Source: JAPPLB01 sp965218555 (GTDB taxonomy: Bacteria; Acidobacteriota; Terriglobia; Bryobacterales; UBA6623). From it: DNA of 64,000 nt. This document shows, piece by piece, positions 1-9,108 of the stretch (its first letter is position 1; every line of letters starts with the position of its first letter). The notes below the pieces were generated by a model. It worked only from the letters and a program-made list of their open reading frames with translations, made no database searches and was not told the DNA's origin. The stretch spans positions 2,728,001 through 2,792,000 of the forward strand of contig OZ244625.1 of NCBI GenBank assembly GCA_965218555.1, written 5' to 3'. The position numbers and the translations under genes were made by a program.

Positions 1-111
1 CACTTCATCGCACTGCGCCATGTCGGCGATGCGGTTGAGTGAGCGGTCTAAGCCCTCGTCAGTGAGGTCCCAGGAATAGGTGTAGATCGAGGCAAGAAAG
101 CTCTCAGGCAT
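1..111 (-). CDS. N-terminus of an unidentified protein, cut by window edge
   Basis: An ATG at 109-111 on the minus strand opens 37 codons that run off the window start. The residues (MPESFLASIYTYSWDLTDEG...) contain no motif I recognise. It is transcribed divergently from argS with about 500 bases between. The reading frame is clean and protein-like, but the family cannot be called from this fragment. Confidence 0.5.
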   Translation of the reverse strand, partial: MPESFLASIYTYSWDLTDEGLDRSLNRIADMAQCDEV

Positions 112-609
112 GATTGAAGAATCCTCGGGCGGAGCTAAAGTCCATTGCCATCGTGATGCAATGGGTCACGGAATCGGGGTGATTGCTGGAAGGCAATTCC
201 TCTAGCCTGGCCAATCAGCATGTCAAGCCGAGCGGCACTTCTCGAGTTTCCAGGCATTCGGCTTGAGTCATCGCATCGCCGGCTTCTCGATTCTCGAGCG
301 CCGCTACTCGAGTGCGGCGGAGAATTGCCGGAGGTAGACTGGCGCCGGCGCCGGCTTGAACAGCGCGAAACCAACGATGGGCTCCGCTTTTTCGAAAAAG
401 ACCGTCGCAAAGCCCTCACCCAACCATGCGGCCTTGCATTGCTGGAGATCAACTGCGTCGTGCGGTTGCGTTGCTCTTTATAGCGAAGAAGCTGTTCGTT
501 CATGAGCGCCGGCGGCGAATGGTTGTCTTGCGTGGAAAAGCGGCAAGTCATCACAACGAACCACACTCCCGGTTCAGCATACGGCTCGGTTTTGATTCCG
601 TGTGGCACA
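112..609. other. Intergenic region between divergent genes
   Basis: About 500 bases with no convincing gene. Open frames here encode Arg/Ser-rich, low-complexity translations typical of shadow frames in GC-rich DNA. CTCGAG recurs around 240-320 and there is a GCGCCGGCGCCGG-type palindrome near 340. I see no tRNA, terminator with a T-run, or recognisable riboswitch. Confidence 0.5.
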
Positions 610-2688
610 ATGAATTCTACTCCCTCAAAGGGTTCGCCGAACAGCGCCGCCCTACCCCAGCCCAGTCAGCTTCCTGTGTTCCTCGTTCTCGCCCATCGTG
701 TCCGCGACGCGGTCGCCGCGCACATTCGGCAACGCTATGACGCGGACATCTCCGTCGTCATCGAGCAGCCACGGCAATCCTCCTTTGGCGAACTCGCGCT
801 GCCGGTCTGCTTTTCGCTGGCGAAGACGCTGAAGCGCGCCCCCCGCCAGATTGCCGAGGAGATGGTTGCCGAACTTCCGGCCATCGAGGGTATCGCCTCG
901 TTCGAAGTCGCCGCCGGTGGTTACATCAATGCCCGCTTCGACCGCGGCGCCTATGGCGAGAGTCTCCTTCGCAAAGCCGCAACCGCTCCGGAATCAAGCA
1001 CCCCGAGAATCATCGTCGAGCACACCAACATCAATCCCAACAAGGCGGCGCACATCGGACACCTGCGCAACGCCGTCATGGGTGACACGCTCGTTCGCAT
1101 GCTTCGCCGGCTCGTTCACAACGTCGAAGTCCAGAACTACATCGATAACACCGGAGTGCAGGTCGCTGACGTCGTCGTGGGTTTCCACTTCCTCGAGAAG
1201 AAAACACCTGAGCAAGTGCAGACCCTGGTCGCGGACCGCGAGCTTCGCTTCGATTACCGCTGCTGGGACCTCTACGCCCGCACCTCGCAGCACTATAACG
1301 ACGAACCCGAATCTCTGGAGTGGCGCGCCGCAACCCTACACGCCATTGAATCCGACGAAGGCGAACTCGCTGAGACCGGCCGTATCGTCTCGAACGCCAT
1401 TGTCAACAAGCACCTCGACACGATGGGGCGCATCGGCGTCGAGTACGACGTCCTGCCGCGCGAGAGCGAGATTCTACATCTGCGCTTCTGGGATTCCGCC
1501 TTCGAGTTGCTCAAAGAGCAGGGTGCGGTCGTCCTCGAAACCGAGGGCAAGAACAAGGGTTGCTGGATCATGCCCGCCCGCCTGTTCCAAGAATCCCCAA
1601 AGACGACCCAGGACCCCAAGAAGAAGGGCTCCGCCGAGAAACAAACGGAAATCACGGAGGACCAGGATCAGGATAAGGTCATCGTCCGCTCGAACGGCAC
1701 CGTCACCTACGTCGGCAAAGACATTGCCTACCAGCTCTGGAAGTTCGGCCTGCTCGACAAGGACTTCCGCTACGCGCCCTTCCGCACCTACGCGGACGGC
1801 CGCGCCCTGTGGGCCTCCTCCGCCGGTGAAGGCGACGCGAGTGCGCCGCGCTTCGGACACGGCGCGAAAGTCTACAACGTCATCGACGTACGGCAGTCCT
1901 ACCTTCAGGACGTCGTCCGAGCCGGGCTGCGCTCCCTCGGCTTCGAGCAGCAGGCGCGCGACTCGATCCACTTCTCCTACGAGATGGTGGCGCTGACGCC
2001 GCGCTGCTGCGCCGAACTCGGCATCGAACTAACCGACGCAGACAAGAAGCGCTCGTTCGTCGAGGTGTCGGGCCGCAAAGGGCTCGGCGTGAAGGCCGAC
2101 GACCTGATCGACATGCTGATCGACAAGGCGCTCGACGAAGTCCACAGCCGCCACGCCGATGCCCCGGAAGAAGAGCAACGCAAGATCGCTACCCAAATCG
2201 CCGTCGGCGCCCTACGCTACTTCATGCTGCGCTTCACCCGCACGACGGTAATCGCTTTCGACCTTCAGGAGGCGCTCAGCTTCGACGGTGAAACCGGGCC
2301 GTATGTGCAATACGCGTCGGTTCGCGCCCGCAACATTTTGCGGACGCTCACAGAGCGCGGCCAGACGCTTCCCGATTTTCAAATGCATCTCGATCGGACG
2401 GCTCTCGAAGAGCAGCTCGGCCAAGAGGACTTCTGGCAGCTTCTGCTCGAGGCCTCGCGCGGCGAGTGGGCCGTCGACCGCGCTGTAACGGCCGAAGAGC
2501 CCGCCCAACTCGCCCGCTACGCTTTCCGGCTCGCCCAGGCGTTCAACAACTTCTATCACCAGCACCACATTCTCAGTGAGCCCGATATGCGTAGAAAAAC
2601 CTTTCTGCTGTGGATGGCGCAGTTCTTTGTCAGCGAACTCACCCGTGTGCTTGACACGATGGGTATCCCCTCGCCCAAAGTGATGTAA
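610..2688 (+). CDS. argS: Arginine--tRNA ligase
   Basis: Charges tRNA-Arg with arginine in the cytoplasm (class I aminoacyl-tRNA synthetase). About residues 1-100 form the ArgS N-terminal additional domain. The HIGH signature is visible as NPNKAAHIGHLRNAV, and the second catalytic loop as VSGRKGLGVKADD, the degenerate form common in ArgS instead of KMSKS. A DALR-type C-terminal anticodon-binding domain ends the protein. I chose the ATG at 610 rather than an upstream one at 502, because the first 36 codons of the longer frame do not resemble the family and the shorter form gives about 692 residues, nearer the usual 550-700. It carries a charged Lys/Glu/Gln-rich insertion near residues 335-360. 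It stands alone, with 320 bases before the next gene. Confidence 0.95.
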   Translation: MNSTPSKGSPNSAALPQPSQLPVFLVLAHRVRDAVAAHIRQRYDADISVVIEQPRQSSFGELALPVCFSLAKTLKRAPRQIAEEMVAELPAIEGIASFEVAAGGYINARFDRGAYGESLLRKAATAPESSTPRIIVEHTNINPNKAAHIGHLRNAVMGDTLVRMLRRLVHNVEVQNYIDNTGVQVADVVVGFHFLEKKTPEQVQTLVADRELRFDYRCWDLYARTSQHYNDEPESLEWRAATLHAIESDEGELAETGRIVSNAIVNKHLDTMGRIGVEYDVLPRESEILHLRFWDSAFELLKEQGAVVLETEGKNKGCWIMPARLFQESPKTTQDPKKKGSAEKQTEITEDQDQDKVIVRSNGTVTYVGKDIAYQLWKFGLLDKDFRYAPFRTYADGRALWASSAGEGDASAPRFGHGAKVYNVIDVRQSYLQDVVRAGLRSLGFEQQARDSIHFSYEMVALTPRCCAELGIELTDADKKRSFVEVSGRKGLGVKADDLIDMLIDKALDEVHSRHADAPEEEQRKIATQIAVGALRYFMLRFTRTTVIAFDLQEALSFDGETGPYVQYASVRARNILRTLTERGQTLPDFQMHLDRTALEEQLGQEDFWQLLLEASRGEWAVDRAVTAEEPAQLARYAFRLAQAFNNFYHQHHILSEPDMRRKTFLLWMAQFFVSELTRVLDTMGIPSPKVM

Positions 2689-3011
2689 TACTGAGTGTGC
2701 AGGGCGGCTGCGCCCTTCGCGGTGTGAACCCTGGGAAGACAGGCTGGGGAATGGATGCACGCCCCGCTCGAAACCCGGGGGGAACTCTGTTTCGCAATCC
2801 GTAGCCGGAGGCAACTCGTTCGCACCCGGCCCCTCGGGGCTACGGTAGGACGATGCTTTCAGGCCGGCGGTACTCGAGCCTGGAGTCTGCGTTCTCCGGC
2901 GGACCCTGATCGGTCGCCGGACTTAAGAACGGCTTTCTCGCCTGGGGTTCACGCCACGAGGGGCGGGCCGTCCACGCCGCGTCGGACTCCGCCCGCCCGC
3001 ACACTCCCGAC
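2689..3011. other. Intergenic region with several inverted repeats
   Basis: No gene seen. Directly after argS, AGGGCG-GCTG-CGCCCT at 2701-2716 forms a perfect 6-bp hairpin without a following T-run. CCGTAGCC near 2799 and GGCTACGG near 2838 can pair around an inner GCCCC-TC-GGGGC hairpin that competes with them. The stretch could be the argS 3' region or a structured small RNA. I could not match it to 6S, SRP, RNase P or tmRNA by eye. Confidence 0.35.
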
Positions 3012-3413
3012 ATGATTACCGTCGCTGCCGCTGTCATCGAGCGCGAGGGCCGTATTCTTATCTGCCGCCGCCGGGCCGACCAGGATCACGAAGGCAAGTG
3101 GGAGTTCCCGGGAGGCAAGTTGGAAGCCGGCGAGCAGCCCGCCGAGGCGCTGCTGCGGGAGTTGCGCGAAGAGTTGTCGATCGAAGCGCGGATCGATTCG
3201 GAAATCGAGCGCTTCCACTATGAGTACCCGGGACGGAAGCCGATTGAGCTGATCTTTTTTACGGTGACCGCGTTCAACGGCGAACCACGATACGAGCAGT
3301 TCGCTGAGGTTCGTTGGGCCGAACGCAGCGAGCTGCCGACATTTGACTTCCTCGACGGCGACGTCGCCTTCGTTCGCCGCCTCGCATCTCAGGCGCTGAA
3401 CGCACCACAATAG
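3012..3413 (+). CDS. mutT: MutT-type Nudix hydrolase (8-oxo-dGTP diphosphatase)
   Basis: Predicted to hydrolyse oxidised nucleotides such as 8-oxo-dGTP to the monophosphate, preventing A:T to C:G transversions. At 133 residues it has the normal single-domain MutT length. The Nudix box is complete: G35-x5-E41-x7-R49-E50-L-x-E53-E54. The N-terminal MITVAAAVIEREGRILICRRR and the WEFPGGK segment are typical of MutT itself rather than other Nudix subfamilies. It ends 10 bases before aroA and is probably co-transcribed with it. Substrate choice is inferred from family resemblance. Confidence 0.9.
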   Translation: MITVAAAVIEREGRILICRRRADQDHEGKWEFPGGKLEAGEQPAEALLRELREELSIEARIDSEIERFHYEYPGRKPIELIFFTVTAFNGEPRYEQFAEVRWAERSELPTFDFLDGDVAFVRRLASQALNAPQ

Positions 3414-3423
3414 CCGTTTCCCG

Positions 3424-4725
3424 ATGACGCGCAAACTGCAACCCGTCCGCTCCGTCAAGGGTCGCATCTGCCTCCCCGGCGACAAGTCGATCTCCCATCG
3501 CTATGCCATATTAGCCGCTGTCGCCGAGGGCCGCAGCGTCATCCAAAACTATTCCACCGGCGCCGATTGTGCCTCGACGCTCGAATGCCTCCGCCGACTG
3601 AGCGTCCCAATAGACCGCGTCGGGAACGAGGTGATCGTCGAAGGAGTCGGCTTCTCCCGCCTCAAGGCCCCGGCCGAGATACTCGATGCCGGCAATTCCG
3701 GCTCGACGATTCGTATGCTCTCCGGACTCCTAGCAGGGCAACCGTTCGTCTCAGAAATAACAGGTGATGAGTCACTCACTCGGCGTCCCATGAAGCGCAT
3801 CATCACCCCTCTCGAGCAGATGGGCGCCCGCATCGATGCCCGCGAGGGCAACTTCCCCCCCCTCCGCATCCATGGAGGAGGCCTCAACCCCATCCACTAC
3901 GAACTCCCCGTTGCCAGTGCCCAGGTCAAGACCACCGTCCTCTTCGCGGCCCTATCCGCACCCGGCTGGACCAGCATCCACGAGCCACTGCCCGTGAGAG
4001 ACCATTCCGAAATCGCCCTCGCTGAGTTCGGAGCCGATGTTGAGGTCGAAGGCAACGAAATTCGCATCCTCGGTCAACCCAAGTTGACCGCCCGGGAACT
4101 GATGGTGCCGGGCGATATCTCGTCCGCAGCATTCTTTGTCGGCGCTGCCTTGCTGCTCCCAGGCTCCGAGTTGACGATCGAAGGCCTTGGGCTCAATCCG
4201 ACGCGGACCTCCCTGCTCGACGTGCTCCTCGGGATGGGCGCCGACATCGAAATCCTCGATCGCCGCCGTCAGTATGGCGAGCCCGTGGGGAAGATCCTTG
4301 TTCACGGACCGGGGTCAGCCCACGAGGCGCCGCTGCAAGGAGGCGTCATCGAAGGAGCCATGACCGCCGCCGTGATCGATGAAATCCCGATGCTCGCTGT
4401 ACTCGGAGCGGCTAGTGCCGACGGGTTGCTCATCCGTGATGCCGCCGAGCTGCGCCTGAAAGAGACGGACCGCATCACTACCGTCGCCGACAACCTTGCC
4501 CGCATGGGCGTTCCTGCGGAGGTCGAGCCCGATGGCCTACGCATCCCCGGCGGACAATCCTTCCGTGCATCTCAGCTCGATTCATTCGGCGACCATCGAA
4601 TCGCCATGGCGTTTGCGGTTGCCTCTCTGCGGGCGCGCGGCAAGTCCGAACTGCGAAACGCCGACGCCGCGTCCGTTTCCTTCCCTGAGTTCTACGATTT
4701 GCTGAATCAGATCACGCAGTCATGA
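3424..4725 (+). CDS. aroA: 3-phosphoshikimate 1-carboxyvinyltransferase (EPSP synthase)
   Basis: Transfers the enolpyruvyl group of PEP to shikimate-3-phosphate, the sixth step of chorismate synthesis. At 433 residues it is full length. Signatures include LPGDKSISHRYAIL near residue 18 (phosphate-binding lysine and serine), DAGNSGSTIRM, RDHSE and ELRLKETDRI near the C-terminal third, and GDHRIAMAFA near the end. The two-lobed inside-out barrel is implied by these repeated motifs. It lies 10 bases after mutT, with 130 bases to argF. The GNSGS loop follows the common class. Confidence 0.95.
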   Translation: MTRKLQPVRSVKGRICLPGDKSISHRYAILAAVAEGRSVIQNYSTGADCASTLECLRRLSVPIDRVGNEVIVEGVGFSRLKAPAEILDAGNSGSTIRMLSGLLAGQPFVSEITGDESLTRRPMKRIITPLEQMGARIDAREGNFPPLRIHGGGLNPIHYELPVASAQVKTTVLFAALSAPGWTSIHEPLPVRDHSEIALAEFGADVEVEGNEIRILGQPKLTARELMVPGDISSAAFFVGAALLLPGSELTIEGLGLNPTRTSLLDVLLGMGADIEILDRRRQYGEPVGKILVHGPGSAHEAPLQGGVIEGAMTAAVIDEIPMLAVLGAASADGLLIRDAAELRLKETDRITTVADNLARMGVPAEVEPDGLRIPGGQSFRASQLDSFGDHRIAMAFAVASLRARGKSELRNADAASVSFPEFYDLLNQITQS

Positions 4726-4785
4726 AGAGCTGACTGTCCTCGGCGGCTCGGAGCCCGGTCCCTCCCACTCTCCATCAAAAAGCGC

Positions 4786-4830
4786 TTGCAATGTGGGCCA
4801 GGATGTGTAATTATTCAATATAGTATCTAT
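4786..4830 (+). promoter_or_regulatory. Candidate promoter and ARG-box-like region of the arg operon
   Basis: An AT-rich island in otherwise GC-rich DNA precedes argF. TTGCAA (4786-4791) and TAATTA (4808-4813) are 16 bases apart and could be -35 and -10. TGTAATTATTCA at 4806-4817 resembles an ArgR half-site pair (TGAAT..ATTCA) with shortened spacing. A second AT-rich stretch follows to about 4850. Because argR is the last gene of this operon, autoregulation through this site is a reasonable inference. Confidence 0.4.
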
Positions 4831-4858
4831 TTATTAATTAAAGCCACTCGCTGATCCC

Positions 4859-5827
4859 ATGACACCCACTGTGAGCAAGAGCCCCGTTCAAGGAATACAG
4901 GCCCCACACTTGCTCACGGACGCGGATCTGACCTCGGGTGAGTTGCAAGCCCTGATCGGTTTAGCCTCGAGAGTTAAGAATGCGCCGCGCGACTACGCAA
5001 CAAGCCTGGCCGGACGCTCGATCGCCCTGCTGTTTGAAAAGCCGTCGCTGCGGACCCGAGTGACCTTCGAGCTCGCCATCCAGCAACTCGGTGGATTCGC
5101 GGTCTCCCAGGATCACCGTGACGGCCGCATCGGCGAGCGCGAACCGGCCAAGGACATGGCCCGGAATCTTGACCGCTGGGTTGATGCGATCGTGGCCCGC
5201 ACCTTCAAGCAAGAGATCCTCGAGCGGTTGGCGCAATGGTCGTCAGTCCCCGTCATCAATGCGCTGAGCGACAAATACCACCCGTGCCAAGCGATAGCGG
5301 ATTTTCAGACCTTGGCGGAACACTTCGGCCAACTTGAAGGCCTCAAGATGGCTTTCGTCGGTGACGGCAACAATGTCTGCCATTCTCTGCTCTTGTGCGC
5401 CGCACGACTGGGCGTCTCACTCACCGTGGCGACTCCGCCCGAATTTGAACCCGATCCTGAAGTCGTCGCGCGGGCTCGCGAATTTGCGCAGATGTCTGCC
5501 GCCAAGGTCGAGCTTTCGTTCGACCCGCGCAAAGCCGTGTCGGGTGTTTCGGCGGTCTACACCGACCTTTGGACCAGCATGGGTTGGGAAGCCGAGACGC
5601 ACCAGCGCCGCAGCGCCTTTACCGATTTCCAAGTCGATGACGAACTGATGTCGCACGCTGTTTCCGACGCTGTTTTTATGCATTGCCTTCCGGCGTGTCG
5701 CGGAGAAGAGGTCACCGACTCCGTGATGGAGTTGCCCGCTTCCGTCGTGTTTGATCAAGCCGAGAACCGACTGCACGCCCAGAAGGCGCTATTGCTGATG
5801 TTCTTGACTGCGAAACAGGCTGAGTGA
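4859..5827 (+). CDS. argF: Ornithine carbamoyltransferase
   Basis: Makes citrulline from ornithine and carbamoyl phosphate in arginine biosynthesis. The carbamoyl-phosphate loop appears as FEKPSLRTRVTFE, with Leu where the usual motif has Thr (STRTR). HPCQAIADFQT and the ornithine-side loop HCLPACRGEEV are both present, the latter favouring OTC over acetylornithine carbamoyltransferase. The length of 322 residues is normal. It is the first gene of an argF-argG-argH-argR set, with 91 bases before the argG ATG. Confidence 0.93.
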   Translation: MTPTVSKSPVQGIQAPHLLTDADLTSGELQALIGLASRVKNAPRDYATSLAGRSIALLFEKPSLRTRVTFELAIQQLGGFAVSQDHRDGRIGEREPAKDMARNLDRWVDAIVARTFKQEILERLAQWSSVPVINALSDKYHPCQAIADFQTLAEHFGQLEGLKMAFVGDGNNVCHSLLLCAARLGVSLTVATPPEFEPDPEVVARAREFAQMSAAKVELSFDPRKAVSGVSAVYTDLWTSMGWEAETHQRRSAFTDFQVDDELMSHAVSDAVFMHCLPACRGEEVTDSVMELPASVVFDQAENRLHAQKALLLMFLTAKQAE

Positions 5828-5918
5828 CCACCACGACGACTCCGGAGACTTTTCCCGATTCTTTTGCGATGGCAAAGCAAGATAGAACTGCTACCGCCAT
5901 GTGAAACACAGGTTCCTC

Positions 5919-7139
5919 ATGGAGACAACACCCAAAAAAATCGCCCTCGCCTATTCCGGGGGCCTCGATACATCCATCATCATTCCGTGGCTGCGCGAGC
6001 AGTATGACGGCGAGGTTGTCGCCGTGTGCGGCGACATCGGCCAAGGCGATGAGGAGTTAGCGGGTATTCAGCAGAAGGCCAAGGACAGTGGCGCTTCCGA
6101 GATCTTTGTCGAAGATATGCGAGAGGAGTTCGTGCGCGACTATGTGTGGCCGGTGGTGCGCGCGGGAGCGGTCTATGAAGACAAGTATCTGCTGGGTACT
6201 TCGATCGCCCGGCCGCTGCTGGCGAAACGGCAAGTCGAGGTCGCTCTCGAAACCGGCTGCGACGCCCTCTGCCACGGCTGCACGGGAAAGGGCAACGACC
6301 AAGTCCGCTTCGAGCTGACCTACAAGGCCCTCGCGCCCCATCTGCCGGTCATAGCGCCTTGGCGGATATGGGATATCCAATCCCGCGAGGCCGCCATCGA
6401 ATACGCGCAGTCGCACAACGTTCCGATTGATGCCACGAAAGCCAAGATCTATAGCCGCGACCGCAATCTCTGGCATCTCTCACATGAAGGCGGCGAACTG
6501 GAGGATCCGGCCAACTCGCCGAGCCAAGCCGTCTGGACGTGGTCGGTCGATCCGGACGACGCTCCCGACGCGCCCGCCGACGTGACGATCGGCTTCGAAA
6601 AAGGCATCCCGGTCTCTATTGACGGCGAGGCGCTTGGCGCGGCCGATCTCCTGGCGAAGCTGAACTGCCTTGGCGCCAAAAACGGCGTGGGCCGAGTCGA
6701 TCTGGTCGAAAACCGCTTCGTCGGAATGAAGTCGCGCGGCTGCTACGAGACGCCCGGCGGCTCTTCGATCATGACAGCCCATCGTGAGCTCGAGGCGCTC
6801 ACGCTCGATCGAGCTACAGCTCATTGCAAGCAGAAACTTGCGCTCGACTACGCCGACCTTGTGTACAACGGTCAGTGGTTCACGCCGCTCCGCGAAGCGC
6901 TCGACGCGTTCGTCGACAAGACCCAGGAGAATGTCTCCGGCGAAGTCACCTTGCGGCTCCACAAGGGCCACATCGATGTGCTCAGCCGCAGGTCGCCGTA
7001 TTCGCTCTACTCGCTCGACATCGCCAGCTTCACCATGGGCGCGGACTACGAACCGAAGGACGCACGTGGTTTCATCAATCTGATCGGTCTGCCGATCGAG
7101 GCGCGCTCACGCGTGATGGCTGACGCGGACAAATCATGA
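5919..7139 (+). CDS. argG: Argininosuccinate synthase
   Basis: Condenses citrulline and aspartate using ATP. The PP-loop LAYSGGLDTSIIIPWL is at the N-terminus, and GCTGKGNDQVRFE and the aspartate/citrulline-binding segments follow. I start at the ATG at 5919 (METTPKKIALAYSGG), because the alternative GTG at 5901 adds six residues without family support. The length is 406 residues. The stop overlaps the argH start by four bases (ATGA), which implies translational coupling. Confidence 0.94.
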   Translation: METTPKKIALAYSGGLDTSIIIPWLREQYDGEVVAVCGDIGQGDEELAGIQQKAKDSGASEIFVEDMREEFVRDYVWPVVRAGAVYEDKYLLGTSIARPLLAKRQVEVALETGCDALCHGCTGKGNDQVRFELTYKALAPHLPVIAPWRIWDIQSREAAIEYAQSHNVPIDATKAKIYSRDRNLWHLSHEGGELEDPANSPSQAVWTWSVDPDDAPDAPADVTIGFEKGIPVSIDGEALGAADLLAKLNCLGAKNGVGRVDLVENRFVGMKSRGCYETPGGSSIMTAHRELEALTLDRATAHCKQKLALDYADLVYNGQWFTPLREALDAFVDKTQENVSGEVTLRLHKGHIDVLSRRSPYSLYSLDIASFTMGADYEPKDARGFINLIGLPIEARSRVMADADKS

Positions 7140-8524
7140 AGCTTTGGGGCGGTCGATTCGAGCAGGGCCCGGCCGAGCTGTTCGAACAATTCTCCGGCTC
7201 GTTGGATTTTGACCGCAGGCTCCTCGAGGTGGACATCGTCGGTTCGAAAGCATTTGCATCGGCTTTGGCGAGTGTCGGTATCTTCACCCGGGAGGAGCTT
7301 GAGATCGTTCACCGTGCATTCGACGAAATCCTTTCGGAATCGCGAGAAGCAGATATTTTCGGCGAGGCGGACGACGAAGACATTCACACTTTCATCATCC
7401 GAAAGCTCGGTGAGAAGGCCGGCGCCTTGACCGAAAAGATTCACACCGGCCGCAGCCGCAACGAGCAGGTCGCCACCGACTTCCGCCTCTGGACAAAGAC
7501 CGAAATCAAAGCCATCCAAGAGCTTCTTGTGGGTTTGATGGGTGCGCTGGTCAACTTCGCAAAGCGCGAGCCCGACGCCCTGCTGCCCGGCTACACGCAC
7601 TTACGCCGCGCGCAGCCAGTGCTTTGGGCGCACTATCTGCTGGCCTACTTCGAGATGTTCGCACGCGATTGGCAGCGCTTCGACGACGCCTGTCGCCGCA
7701 CGGACGTTCTTCCTCTCGGCAGCGGCGCGCTCGCCGGCAGCGGCTTCCCCTTCGATCGCCAGGCGATGGCCGACGAGCTGGGCTTTAGCAAGCTTTCCGC
7801 GAACAGCCTCGATTCCGTCTCCGACCGCGACTTCGCCTTGGACTTCCTCTACGCTGCGGCCGTCGCGATGCTCCACCTCAGCCGCTTGGCCGAGGACTGG
7901 ATTCTCTACTCCAGCGAGGAGTTCGGGTTCATCGAGCTGGGTGACGAGGTCACCAGCGGTTCGAGCTTGATGCCACAAAAAAAGAACCCCGATGCCTGCG
8001 AGTTGGTGCGCGGCAAATCCGGACGAGTCAGCGGGAGCCTGCTGTCGCTGATGATGACGCTCAAGGGCCTCCCTCTCGCTTACAACCGAGACTTGCAGGA
8101 AGACAAGGAACCTGTCTTCGACGCCGCCGCGCATCTCTCCGGCTGCCTGGCCGTCATGAAGCTTACCGTCGAGACCGCCGCCATCCACCCTGACCGCATG
8201 GAAGCAGCGGCCGATGAAAGCTGGGTTTCCGCTACCGCCCTCGCGGAGGCTTTGTCGCGAAAGGGAGTCCCCTTCCACCGCGCCCATCAGATCGTAGGCA
8301 AGCTTGTGCTCGAGAGCGTTCGCGTCGGCAAGAAACCACAGGACTGGACGACGGATGAGCTGAAGGTGATCGCCTCTGAGTTCGATGACGAGGCGCGCGA
8401 TCTTCTCACGGCACGGCGCGCGCTGAGCAATCACGTCCTCCCCGGCGGTACGGCCTCCGCCTGCGTTCGCGATGCGCTCGATGACGCCGCCAAACGCCTG
8501 GAAGCGATGCGGCGCACGAAATGA
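7136..8524 (+). CDS. argH: Argininosuccinate lyase
   Basis: Splits argininosuccinate to arginine and fumarate, the last step of the pathway. It belongs to the fumarase/aspartase superfamily. The signature loop GSSLMPQKKNPD is intact, as are KIHTGRSRNEQVATD and GYTHLRRAQPV, which carry substrate-binding and catalytic residues. The length of 462 residues is normal. Both ends overlap neighbours by four bases (argG upstream, argR downstream), so the three genes are read as one unit. Confidence 0.95.
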   Translation: MKLWGGRFEQGPAELFEQFSGSLDFDRRLLEVDIVGSKAFASALASVGIFTREELEIVHRAFDEILSESREADIFGEADDEDIHTFIIRKLGEKAGALTEKIHTGRSRNEQVATDFRLWTKTEIKAIQELLVGLMGALVNFAKREPDALLPGYTHLRRAQPVLWAHYLLAYFEMFARDWQRFDDACRRTDVLPLGSGALAGSGFPFDRQAMADELGFSKLSANSLDSVSDRDFALDFLYAAAVAMLHLSRLAEDWILYSSEEFGFIELGDEVTSGSSLMPQKKNPDACELVRGKSGRVSGSLLSLMMTLKGLPLAYNRDLQEDKEPVFDAAAHLSGCLAVMKLTVETAAIHPDRMEAAADESWVSATALAEALSRKGVPFHRAHQIVGKLVLESVRVGKKPQDWTTDELKVIASEFDDEARDLLTARRALSNHVLPGGTASACVRDALDDAAKRLEAMRRTK

Positions 8525-8967
8525 CCAAGACGTACCGGCAAGCGCAGATTCGAAAGATCCTCCGCTCCCGGTCCGTCACCGCGCAGCAAGACCTTGTACG
8601 CCACCTGAAATCCATCGGCATCCACGCCAGCCAGGGAACACTCTCCCGCGATCTGCGGGATTTGGGAGTTGTCAAGACCCCCGAGGGATACCGCGAGCGC
8701 AATTCGCTCCAACCCTCCGAAGCAAACCGCGACACCCTGCGGCGGGTTCTGGGAGAGTTCGTCCGCGACATTCAGCTCGCCGGTAACCTCGTCATAGTGA
8801 AGACGCTCCCTGGCAGTGCTGGGACGGTCGCTGAAACGTTAGACCTCGTAACCTTCCTCGGTATTGTCGGAACGGTCGCTGGTGACAACACCATCTTCGC
8901 CGCGGCAAACAGCCCGCAAGACGCGAAGCGGACGTTCCGGGAACTAGCCGCCCTCTGGCAGTCGTGA
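8521..8967 (+). CDS. argR: Arginine repressor
   Basis: Arginine-responsive hexameric repressor/activator of arg genes. The N-terminal winged helix covers about residues 1-70 (ISx...GTLSRDLRDLGVVKT), and the C-terminal oligomerisation and arginine-binding domain ends with GTVAGDNTIFAAA. At 148 residues it has the normal length. It overlaps argH by four bases. Having the repressor as the last gene of the operon it should control suggests feedback through the AT-rich region before argF. Confidence 0.93.
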   Translation: MTKTYRQAQIRKILRSRSVTAQQDLVRHLKSIGIHASQGTLSRDLRDLGVVKTPEGYRERNSLQPSEANRDTLRRVLGEFVRDIQLAGNLVIVKTLPGSAGTVAETLDLVTFLGIVGTVAGDNTIFAAANSPQDAKRTFRELAALWQS

Positions 8968-9108
8968 ATCCCCTCCCTCCCAATACTTACGTCGCAAACA
9001 ATCCTGCTTGCCGTAATCAACTACGACTCGCGGGAGGTCGAGTGTCGGGCAGAACAGCCGATTCGAGAGATGAGGGAGAGACCGTAGAGGGGCTGGCTCC
9101 TGACTGTG

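Noticed and set aside
135..608. Minus-strand open frame of 157 codons before argS
   Set aside because: Ser/Arg-rich low-complexity translation, no ribosome site and no recognisable family.
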